From contig DATLGM010000233.1 in the NCBI GenBank assembly GCA_035540515.1, positions 1 through 7,654 on the forward strand: a DNA stretch of 7,654 nucleotides, in the 5' to 3' direction. The stretch is from WHTG01 sp035540515 (GTDB lineage Bacteria; Actinomycetota; Nitriliruptoria; Euzebyales; Egibacteraceae). How positions within the stretch are numbered: the first letter of the stretch is position 1; the number at the start of each line of letters is the position of its first letter. This document shows, one piece after another, positions 1-5,507 of this stretch. Both the position numbers and the translations under genes were made by a program. The notes beneath the pieces are model-generated. The model had not been told where the DNA came from. It ran no database searches and saw nothing but the letters and a program-made list of their open reading frames with translations.

Positions 1-347
1 GGAGTCCCTTCGGGGTTCGGCGTGAGTGGTGGCTGCGCGGCGTTCATCGCGGTCCGCGCGCGTTGGTAGACCCGGTCGGCGGCACGGCCCAGGTACTCCA
101 CCGCCAGCGCTTCACCGTCGGCGAAACGCTCACATGGCCACCGCTGGCCGCAGCCGATGCAGCGCCCCCAGGAACCGTCCGGGCCGGGGTCGTCGGCGTC
201 GCCCTGGTGCTCGGCCTCGATCACGCCGAGGACCGTGGCCACGTCGCTCTCCTCTGGGGTCGGCCCCACCCGCGGGAACCGCGCATCGGTGGTCAGCAGC
301 GCCCGCGCCGCCGGGGCCAGCGACGGTCGTTCCGCGGCGCGGCTCAT
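1..347 (-). CDS. Cys-containing small phage protein (partial, C-terminus off window)
   Basis: An open frame starting at ATG 347, overlapping the dnaB stop as ATGA, stays open through 115 codons to the window edge. The visible protein has a Pro/Ala-rich N-terminus, an acidic stretch (about 47-57) and C63-I-G-C66-G-Q-R-W-P-C72. The C-x2-C-G-x2-W-P-C pattern is one I associate with small unassigned proteins of actinobacterial phages; it may bind zinc but shows no catalytic motif. A Tyr/Arg-rich helix follows (about 80-103) before a Pro-rich stretch at the edge. There is no convincing Shine-Dalgarno, so coupling to dnaB is likely. It shows that the operon continues to the left. Confidence 0.75.
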   Translation of the reverse strand, partial: MSRAAERPSLAPAARALLTTDARFPRVGPTPEESDVATVLGVIEAEHQGDADDPGPDGSWGRCIGCGQRWPCERFADGEALAVEYLGRAADRVYQRARTAMNAAQPPLTPNPEGT

Positions 348-1642
348 CCGATCGACCCGTAGCCGCCGTGCCAGCGCAGCGAGACCTCCGCGCGCGGGCC
401 GTGCCGGTTCTTGTCGACGATCATCAGGATTTGACCGGTCGGGTCGCCGGCATCGGTGCGCGGCTGATGCAACAGAACCACCGCGTCGGCGTCCTGCTCG
501 AGCTGACCCGAGTCGCGCAGGTCCGACATCGTCGGGCGGGGGTCGGCGCGTTTGCCGGACTCCCGGTTCAACTGCGCCGGGAGCACCACGACGCAGTCCA
601 GCTCGAGCGCGAGTTCCTTGAGCTGGCGGGAGACCTCCGCGACTTCCTGTTCCCGGGACCGGGCCGGGGTGTCGGTGCGGACCAGCTGGACGTAGTCCAC
701 GACGAGGACGTCGAGGCCGCGGCGGTGGTGTCGGCGGCGGGCGAGAGCGCGGATCCCGGCGAGGCTGCGGGGCCGGGCGTCCACCGAGATCGGCGGGGCG
801 CCGACCCGCTTGACGTAGTCGCGGATCCGGGCCCTACCCACGTCGGACACCGACCGTGAGTTGATCTCAGTGAGCGGTACCTCGGCGCCGGCGCCGAGGA
901 GCCGGCCCGTCACGTCGAGGGTCGGCATCTCCCGGGAGATCACCAGCACCTGCTTGCGGGACTCCGCCGCCGCATGCATCGCGATGTTGAGTGCCGCGGT
1001 CGACTTCCCCACCCCGGGTCGGCCACCGAACACGTACACCCGCCCGCCGAACAGCCCGCCGAGCACCTGATCCAGTTCCCACCACGGCGATGGGATCCCG
1101 GGCCGTGACCCGCCAGGGGCGTGCGCGCGCTCGAACTCGTCGATCAGCTCGCTCCACGGCAGCGGGGCGTCGTGTTCCTGCTGCGGGCCGGCGACCGCGT
1201 CCAGCTCGGCGCGGGCAGCGGTCAGGGCGTCCGACGCGGTGCCGGGGTGGTGCGCCGCGGCTGAGCGGGCCCGGGCGATCGCGCGCAGCAGCTCGCGGCG
1301 GCGGGCGAGGTCGGCGACGGCGTCGGCGTGGCGGGCCGCGTGCGCCGCCGGTGCGGCGTTGAGCAGCTCCCGCCCGACGACCGCGCGGGTGCTCGTCGTC
1401 AGGGCGCTGTGGGCGGCGAGTTGGCGGGCCACCGAGGTTGGGTCGATGGCCCGGCGCTCGGCGGACAGGGCGCGGCAGGCGTCCCACACGGCGCCGCGGT
1501 GCGGGTCGTAGAAGTCGGTGCCGGGCAGCGCGGCCAGGACCCCGGCGAGGGCGTCGGGCTCGTAGGCGACCGCGCCGAGCAGCGCCTTCTCCGAGGCGTC
1601 CGAGCGGAGCTCCAGTTCGGTGATCTCGCCGGCGTCGTTCAC
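344..1642 (-). CDS. dnaB: DnaB-like replicative DNA helicase
   Basis: A 432-residue hexameric replicative helicase of the DnaB family (RecA-type SF4), expected to unwind the fork and recruit primase. The N-terminal helical domain (about 12-115) begins S-E-K-A-L-L-G-A-V. A linker leads to the RecA-like domain from about 180: Walker A G-G-R-P-G-V-G-K-S-T (206-215), catalytic Glu in S-R-E-M-P (E238), Walker B L-D-V-L-V-V-D-Y-V-Q-L (310-320), A-Q-L-N-R (356-360), the D-L-R-D-S-G-Q-L-E-Q-D-A-D block (374-386) and K-N-R-H-G (411-415) with the probable arginine finger R413. All key residues are present. It is slightly shorter than E. coli DnaB (471). The GTG at 1642 has GGAGGG 7 bases upstream and a GTGA overlap with the initiator stop; a start at 1726 would add an Arg-rich tail inside the initiator gene. 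No loader gene is seen, so the adjacent initiator may recruit it directly. Confidence 0.95.
   Translation of the reverse strand: MNDAGEITELELRSDASEKALLGAVAYEPDALAGVLAALPGTDFYDPHRGAVWDACRALSAERRAIDPTSVARQLAAHSALTTSTRAVVGRELLNAAPAAHAARHADAVADLARRRELLRAIARARSAAAHHPGTASDALTAARAELDAVAGPQQEHDAPLPWSELIDEFERAHAPGGSRPGIPSPWWELDQVLGGLFGGRVYVFGGRPGVGKSTAALNIAMHAAAESRKQVLVISREMPTLDVTGRLLGAGAEVPLTEINSRSVSDVGRARIRDYVKRVGAPPISVDARPRSLAGIRALARRRHHRRGLDVLVVDYVQLVRTDTPARSREQEVAEVSRQLKELALELDCVVVLPAQLNRESGKRADPRPTMSDLRDSGQLEQDADAVVLLHQPRTDAGDPTGQILMIVDKNRHGPRAEVSLRWHGGYGSIG
880..899. repeat. Perfect 20-bp GC-only-core palindrome within dnaB
   Basis: CCTCGGCGCCGGCGCCGAGG reads the same on both strands. It encodes alternating Gly and Ala (L-G-A-G-A-E, about residues 249-254), so GGC/GCC codon choice explains much of it. 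It could form a stable mRNA hairpin, but no function is evident. Confidence 0.6.
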
Positions 1643-2604
1643 CCGGCCGCCCTCCGTCCGGCGAGTGCCGCGCGGAGATCGTCGGCGTGCGCGTCGATGA
1701 ACTCCACCGCCCTGGCCCGGGACCACTCCCGGGGCGGGGTCGGGTCGGACGGCGGTAGCGGCGACTCGATGTAGGCGATCCCGATCAGCCGGGCGGCCTC
1801 GATCGCCGCGGCGCGGGAGCGGAGCTCACCGATGGCGCCGTCCGGGTCGGCGGGCAGTGCGGGGACGACGGTGAGGTGGGTCTGTTCGGGTTCGTCGTCG
1901 TAGGACCCGGCGCGCAGCCAGGAGGCGGGGTAGGGGATGAACTGGGTCTCTCGGCCGGTCGCCGCCCAGCGTTGGACGTGGGCGCGGGCGGCGGCGATCA
2001 CCCGGTCCGGTTCGACCTTGCGGGCGAGCACCTGGCGCCACGCCTTCCGGGCGTCCTCTTTTTTGATCTTCCGGGGGTAGATGGCCCAGAACTCGTCGAA
2101 CCTCCTCGCCGCGTCGCGCTTGGCCGCCGCGGTAGCGGTGGCCGAAGTACTTACCCTTCTCCCCTTCTCCCCTTCTCCAGCATCGAGACTGTCGCGAGTC
2201 TGTCGCGAGAGTCCATCGAACAATCCGTCGCAGTCGGCGTTTCCGCTGGTCGGCGGCTTGTCGTCGCCGGAAGGGCGCGGATACCGGCTCTGGCCGGGTC
2301 GGTCCACCCGCTGGTGCTTGTCCCAGGTCGGGATGAACAGATAGGCCTTGCCGGCGACCTCGTATCGGACCACCAACAAGGCTCGCGACAGTCTCGCGAG
2401 ACCTTCGCGAACATAGTCGCGGACCTCCTTCTGATCTTCCTCCAGGGGGAACAGATCAGCGGCGACCAGGCGGTAGTCGTCCAGGCCGACGCCGTTGTCG
2501 TCGACGTAGGACCAGAGGCCGATGAACAGCAGCCGATCCTCACGGGAGAGGGCTGCGATGTCATCGGAGCGCCAGAACTCGGGGCGGATCGAGCGGATGC
2601 GCAT
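1639..2604 (-). CDS. Phage replication initiator (replisome organiser-like)
   Basis: A 321-residue protein. The N-terminal domain (about 1-105) begins M-R-I-R-S-I-R-P-E-F-W-R-S-D-D-I and continues through R-L-L-F-I-G-L-W-S-Y-V-D-D-N-G-V to W-D-K-H-Q-R-V-D-R-P. I know this as the N-terminal winged-helix-like block of replication proteins in actinobacterial phages and prophages. A low-complexity linker (about 110-165) contains a G/E/K/R run and an S/T/A run. The C-terminal block has F-D-E-F-W-A-I-Y-P-R-K and A-R-K-A-W-R (169-190), then Y-P-A-S-W-L-R, a pattern common in phage initiators that recruit the helicase. Probable role: bind the origin and bring in the DnaB-like helicase encoded next. 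The start is ATG at 2604 in TGATG, and its stop overlaps the helicase start as GTGA. The gene carries iteron-like repeats, as lambda O does. No primase or polymerase motif is seen. Confidence 0.85.
   Translation of the reverse strand: MRIRSIRPEFWRSDDIAALSREDRLLFIGLWSYVDDNGVGLDDYRLVAADLFPLEEDQKEVRDYVREGLARLSRALLVVRYEVAGKAYLFIPTWDKHQRVDRPGQSRYPRPSGDDKPPTSGNADCDGLFDGLSRQTRDSLDAGEGEKGRRVSTSATATAAAKRDAARRFDEFWAIYPRKIKKEDARKAWRQVLARKVEPDRVIAAARAHVQRWAATGRETQFIPYPASWLRAGSYDDEPEQTHLTVVPALPADPDGAIGELRSRAAAIEAARLIGIAYIESPLPPSDPTPPREWSRARAVEFIDAHADDLRAALAGRRAAG
1650..1655 (-). promoter_or_regulatory. Shine-Dalgarno for the dnaB-like gene
   Basis: GGAGGG on the minus strand, 7 bases before the GTG at 1642, inside the end of the initiator gene. 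It supports the 1642 start and suggests the helicase is translated partly independently of coupling. Confidence 0.7.
2154..2178. repeat. Three tandem 8-bp repeats (CCTTCTCC)
   Basis: CCTTCTCC is repeated perfectly at 2155-2162, 2163-2170 and 2171-2178, preceded by one more C. The plus strand is all pyrimidine and the minus (coding) strand all purine, so the coding strand carries three GGAGAAGG units. These encode the G/E/K/R part of the initiator linker, but the 8-bp period shifts frame at each copy. It could be part of an origin, a purine-rich structure, or a replication-slippage expansion. Confidence 0.75.
2178..2210. repeat. Iteron-like cluster A (two CTGTCGCGAG copies, 11-bp period)
   Basis: CTGTCGCGAG occurs at 2189-2198 and again at 2200-2209, an 11-bp period. 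The unit before it (2178-2188) matches the second copy at 7 of 11 positions and may be a decayed third copy. CGAGACTGTCGCGAG at 2184-2198 recurs exactly in inverted orientation in cluster B. Confidence 0.65.
2382..2425. repeat. Iteron-like cluster B (TCGCGA every 11 bp)
   Basis: TCGCGA cores begin at 2383, 2394 and 2405, exactly 11 bp apart, with a degenerate TCGCGG at 2417. The cluster includes the perfect 12-bp palindrome GTCTCGCGAGAC (2391-2402) and the 8-bp palindrome TTCGCGAA (2404-2411). The 15 bases at 2382-2396 are the exact reverse complement of 2184-2198. Together this looks like a phased protein-binding array on one face of the helix. Confidence 0.65.
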
Positions 2605-2813
2605 CAGGGGGCCGCCGTTCCGGTGACGCGGCGGGCGGCTTGGGGAGCGGTCACAGCGGCACCTCCTTCTTCGTCGTCGCGATGGTTGAGTCGGGTGAGT
2701 GCTTCGATGACCCGCCGGGCAGTCGGGTCATGGGATAGGCAGGTACAGCCGCGGCCCTTGCCGGTCGTGACAGGACGGGCGCATACCCGCCACTCATCGA
2801 GCGGGGCGGTCAC
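2604..2813 (-). CDS. Small unknown protein preceding the initiator gene
   Basis: A 69-residue protein with three Cys (C11, C23, C25) in a basic N-terminal half (about 1-44) and an acidic-to-Ala/Arg-rich tail. I do not recognise the family. The Cys arrangement, with His28 and His44, could bind a metal, but this is weak. It starts at GTG in a GTGA overlap with the preceding gene, with no clear Shine-Dalgarno, and its stop shares one base with the initiator ATG (TGATG). Within it, at 2668-2660, lies an almost ideal Shine-Dalgarno followed by an in-frame GTG at 2654. A 16-residue product from that GTG would share the same stop. The gene may therefore matter mainly as a translational feeder for the initiator. 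Confidence 0.65.
   Translation of the reverse strand: MTAPLDEWRVCARPVTTGKGRGCTCLSHDPTARRVIEALTRLNHRDDEEGGAAVTAPQAARRVTGTAAP
2652..2668 (-). promoter_or_regulatory. Strong internal Shine-Dalgarno plus GTG inside the 69-aa gene
   Basis: AAGGAGGTG at 2668-2660 pairs with nine bases of the usual 16S 3' end. It is followed after five bases by a GTG at 2654-2652, in frame with the 69-residue protein. Initiation here would make a 16-residue peptide (MTAPQAARRVTGTAAP) ending at TGATG, exactly on the initiator start, which lacks its own Shine-Dalgarno. This is a candidate re-initiation feeder for the replication protein. Confidence 0.55.
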
Positions 2814-3454
2814 GGGTCGTCCAGCAGCGCACGGAGTTCAGCGACCTGGTCGGGCGTGAAGTACTGCCGCAACCTGATCGCCACCGATGCCGGGGAGGTG
2901 AGCACGATCCGGGGCCTGCGCCACCCCTTCTCGCGGGCAGCGGCATTCGCGGTGACCTCACCGGCTACGACACGAGCGGCGAGTTCGGGGTCATCGCGCT
3001 TCAGACGGGCGACCAGATCCAGCGAGGTGCCACGTTCGTTATTAGGTACGGTGGCACCGGACCTATCTCGGCCCCGGCCAGTCGCACCACGCCGGGGTCC
3101 AGCCTCGACGTCTCCCGCGAGGAGTCCAGCAACCGTGGTTCGCAACCAGGGCGCCCGGTCCCGCCACTCGGCCCCGTCTTCATGGGGGTGGCGCAGTGCC
3201 AGCAGCTTCACCAGCTCAGCGCGCGTGGTGCCCAGCCCTCCGGGCTCAGGCGCCTCTATGAACGTCGTGAAGGAGGTGAATGGCCGGTCGGAGTTGTCCC
3301 GCAACCGCTCCCAGGTGCGGTCCTCCACGATCGCCGCGAGCAACCCGAACGCGCTCGCCGGACTCCCCCCGTCGCGGTGCAGCGCCTTCGCTGCACGGTA
3401 GGCGCGCATGGCGTCGGGAGTGAGCTGGTGGTTGCCGACCTCGCGGGTGGTCAC
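2810..3454 (-). CDS. Unassigned protein with conserved 'ERGTS...RLKRDDPELAARV' motif
   Basis: A 214-residue soluble protein with three visible parts. The N-terminal 115 residues are helical, with Trp and Arg-rich stretches. A linker (about 117-138) is rich in Gly and Arg. The C-terminal conserved block (about 139-181) contains E-R-G-T-S, then L-V-A-R-L-K-R-D-D-P-E-L-A-A-R-V-V-A-G-E and A-N-A-A-A-R-E-K-G. I recognise this block from proteins of phages, plasmids and some bacterial genomes, where it resembles a small helical, possibly DNA-binding module, but I cannot name a function. It ends with an amphipathic F-T-P-D-Q-V-A-E-L-R segment. It starts at GTG in a GTGA overlap with the helicase stop. 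A run of low-GC codons (CCT AAT AAC GAA CGT) falls just at the start of the conserved block. Position before the initiator suggests a regulatory or replication-accessory role, which is inference. Confidence 0.8.
   Translation of the reverse strand: MTTREVGNHQLTPDAMRAYRAAKALHRDGGSPASAFGLLAAIVEDRTWERLRDNSDRPFTSFTTFIEAPEPGGLGTTRAELVKLLALRHPHEDGAEWRDRAPWLRTTVAGLLAGDVEAGPRRGATGRGRDRSGATVPNNERGTSLDLVARLKRDDPELAARVVAGEVTANAAAREKGWRRPRIVLTSPASVAIRLRQYFTPDQVAELRALLDDP
3026..3058. repeat. Inverted repeat with AT-rich loop inside the 214-aa gene
   Basis: GGTGCCAC at 3026-3033 is repeated as its exact reverse complement GTGGCACC at 3051-3058. The 17-base spacer is unusually AT-rich for this window (it contains GTTATTAGGTA). 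It could be an operator-like site, an mRNA hairpin, or chance in coding DNA. Confidence 0.4.
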
Positions 3455-5505
3455 GTCGGCCTGCCGCGCAGTTCCAAAGCCGCGTCACGTCGTCGGCGAG
3501 CGTCATCCTCGGTCACTGCTCCCGCCGACGTGCATTGAGCAAGGTCGTTCACCGCGAACGTGAAGTCCTTCATGTACTCGCCGTAGTTCGAGCTACCTGC
3601 GTAGATCCCGCGGTCCGACAGGGTGTCCTTGATGATCTGCGACGTCTCGGTCTTCAATGCCGCGATGCGTTCGTCCGTGGTCATCACTGGTCCAGTCGGA
3701 CGGTGTACCCCGGCCATGCTCTCGGCGGGCGAGTCCCCGCGGGCCTCCTGCTGCACGCCGGCCTTGGTCAGCGTCTCGAAGAAGCTGAGCAGCGCCGTTC
3801 GATCGGCAGTGATACCCAGCTGTCGTGCGACAGAGTCGACTAAGCCGAACTGCTCGTGGCCGAGCTCGGAGTCGTTACTGACCGCCCGCACCCGGGTGGC
3901 GTGCGCGTCGTCGACGACGAACAGCGGCTCGTCCCGCTGGTTGTTCTCTCCGCCCGATTCATTCCGATCGGTGACCTCGGCGCGCTCCCGAAGTCCTTCG
4001 GCCATCTCCTGCCGCATCACTTTGATGAAGTTCTGCATCTTCGGGTCGTCGGGCGCGATGATCCGGCACGACTGCTCGCTGAACGTCGTCTTGTCCCAGG
4101 TGCGCAAACCGCGACCGACGAGCTGCATGAGATGGCCGGGGTCGCGGTAGTTGGTGAGGACGCCGACGACGCTGATCGACTTGCAGTCGTAACCGATGAA
4201 CGCCATCCGAACGGTGATGAGCACGTCGGCCGGGTCGGTCTTGAACGCCTGCAACGCTCGTCGGGCGTTCTCATCGTCGTCGGAGGTGGCGATGCTCGCC
4301 CGCAGCGTGGGGTAGGTGGCGCGCAGGTATCGGTGCACAGCCTTGGCTTCGTTCATGTCCATGCAGGAGATGAGGCCGCGGTGTTCGGGGTGCTGGTGCT
4401 GCTTGTCCTGCACCGACGACACGACTGCATCAGCAAGGGGCTGCCACACATCGGCGCGACGGAGCACGTCGCGGAGGTCGGTGCCGTCGCGGGACAGGTC
4501 GTACTCGGTGACTGTGCCGGTCGCCTGTTCCCGGCGTCGCACCTTGGCGTCGATGAACGTCGCCTCGAACGTGCGCAGGTATCCCTCGCGCACTCCGTCC
4601 TGGTAGGTCGACTCCACATCCGAGAGCAGCGGTCGGAGCCCGTGCTCGTTCTTGTCGCCGTAGTCGGCGAGGATCAACGGGAAGTTGTCGGAGCGGTACG
4701 GGGTGCCGGTCATCAGCAGGGTGTGCGCGGAGTAGTGGTGCAGTAGCTTCACCATCTCGCCGGCGCGGGTGCCGCCGCCGCGGTCGCCTTCCTCGCCGCA
4801 GAACTGCGCCTCGTCGGCGACCAGCAGGAACCGGCTCTCGTGCTGCCGGGCGAACGACTCGAACGCGGTCTGCCCGTGCGCGGTCACCAGCGAGGAGTAG
4901 GTGCTGACCACCCCGCGGCCGCGCGAGCCGGGCGGCAGAAGGGGTGTGCGGTTGCGGGTGTGCTCGATGAACTCGATCCGCCCAGCGGCGTCGAACAGCT
5001 GGAAGTCCCCGGCCCAGTCCTCCGGGATGGCCCGGCGCGGCTCGGAAACGACAGGTGACCGCCAGTCGAGCTCGCACTGCTGCGCGAGGGTGATCCGAGG
5101 GACGAGCGTGACCACGTAGTCGATGACGCCGTCGCGGAACATGTGGCAGGCGGTGGCCTGACTGGTGATGGTCTTCCCGGAGCCGGGGGAGGCGAGGACG
5201 ACGGTGACGCGCTTGCCTGCGGCGTGGTTGTCGCGGACGGCCTCGATGACATTCGCCTGGAACGGCCGCGGTCGGAACGAGTCGAAGTAGGCCACTCGGT
5301 TGCCCTTCTTGAGGTTGCACGGCGGGCAGAGCGCCTGGCCGTTGATGACGTCGGTGATGCCGCCGCGGGAGTGCGGGTCGACGTGGTCGGAGTGCCAGCC
5401 GCGGTCAAGCTCGACGTCGCACTCGACGCAGCGACCGCCCGCCGCCAGGTAAAGCGCTGCTCGCTCGGCGGCGCTGAACCGCCGGCGCGGATCCACTGTC
5501 TCCAT
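3451..5505 (-). CDS. HNH nuclease fused to an SF2 (DEAD/DEAH-like) helicase
   Basis: A 684-residue two-domain protein. An N-terminal HNH domain spans about residues 20-72: C26-x2-C29, D40-H41, a GG turn, N55 and C60-x2-C63-N64, with K67-G-N-R after it. The SF2 helicase core follows: a Q-motif-like F82-Q83, motif I A-S-P-G-S-G-K-T (105-112), motif Ia near 134-143, motif II D-E-A-Q (231-234), motif III T-G-T-P (266-269), motif V near 427-450 and motif VI Q-L-V-G-R-G-L-R (461-468). All ATPase motifs look intact. The C-terminal 180 or so residues are not recognised; a helical tail runs from about 608 to the end. Start chosen at ATG 5505, two bases after the SSB stop; a GTG at 5544 would overlap ssb by 37 bases. 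No clear Shine-Dalgarno, so coupling to ssb is likely. Role is inferred: translocation or unwinding tied to DNA nicking, in replication, recombination or defence. Confidence 0.9.
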   Translation of the reverse strand: METVDPRRRFSAAERAALYLAAGGRCVECDVELDRGWHSDHVDPHSRGGITDVINGQALCPPCNLKKGNRVAYFDSFRPRPFQANVIEAVRDNHAAGKRVTVVLASPGSGKTITSQATACHMFRDGVIDYVVTLVPRITLAQQCELDWRSPVVSEPRRAIPEDWAGDFQLFDAAGRIEFIEHTRNRTPLLPPGSRGRGVVSTYSSLVTAHGQTAFESFARQHESRFLLVADEAQFCGEEGDRGGGTRAGEMVKLLHHYSAHTLLMTGTPYRSDNFPLILADYGDKNEHGLRPLLSDVESTYQDGVREGYLRTFEATFIDAKVRRREQATGTVTEYDLSRDGTDLRDVLRRADVWQPLADAVVSSVQDKQHQHPEHRGLISCMDMNEAKAVHRYLRATYPTLRASIATSDDDENARRALQAFKTDPADVLITVRMAFIGYDCKSISVVGVLTNYRDPGHLMQLVGRGLRTWDKTTFSEQSCRIIAPDDPKMQNFIKVMRQEMAEGLRERAEVTDRNESGGENNQRDEPLFVVDDAHATRVRAVSNDSELGHEQFGLVDSVARQLGITADRTALLSFFETLTKAGVQQEARGDSPAESMAGVHRPTGPVMTTDERIAALKTETSQIIKDTLSDRGIYAGSSNYGEYMKDFTFAVNDLAQCTSAGAVTEDDARRRRDAALELRGRPT

Positions 5506-5507
5506 GG

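Larger units (their letters stand above)
2145..2425. other. Candidate replication origin inside the initiator gene
   Basis: This segment gathers several DNA-level signals: two clusters of TCGCGA cores, in each case spaced exactly 11 bp; a 15-bp inverted repeat joining the two clusters (2184-2198 and 2382-2396); three tandem 8-bp pyrimidine repeats; and an AAGTACTT palindrome (2145-2152). Spacings of 11 and 8 bp do not keep the reading frame, so the repeats do not encode repeated peptide. In lambda and related phages the origin iterons lie within the initiator gene, which is the precedent. Origin function is inferred. Confidence 0.55.

Noticed and set aside
344..1726. Longer dnaB start at 1726
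   Set aside because: The added 28 residues are Arg/Gly-rich, overlap the initiator by 88 bases, and the GTG at 1642 has a good Shine-Dalgarno and a GTGA junction.
2058..2065. Run of six A then G on the coding strand (AAAAAAG) as a programmed -1 frameshift site in the initiator
   Set aside because: The reading frame is ATC AAA AAA GAG, not A AAA AAG, and the encoded IKKE lies in a conserved motif, so normal decoding is sufficient.
2178..2425. CRISPR array
   Set aside because: Repeats are 10-15 bp, spaced 11 bp or inverted, with no spacer pattern, and they lie inside a coding gene.
1876..2859. Long plus-strand open frame (327 codons) opposite the initiator gene
   Set aside because: It is antisense to well-supported genes, crosses their boundaries, lacks a recognisable domain and is expected from high-GC third positions.
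3856..4746. Plus-strand open frame (296 codons) opposite the helicase gene
   Set aside because: Antisense to the conserved SF2 motifs IV-VI; composition is that of a reverse-frame shadow.
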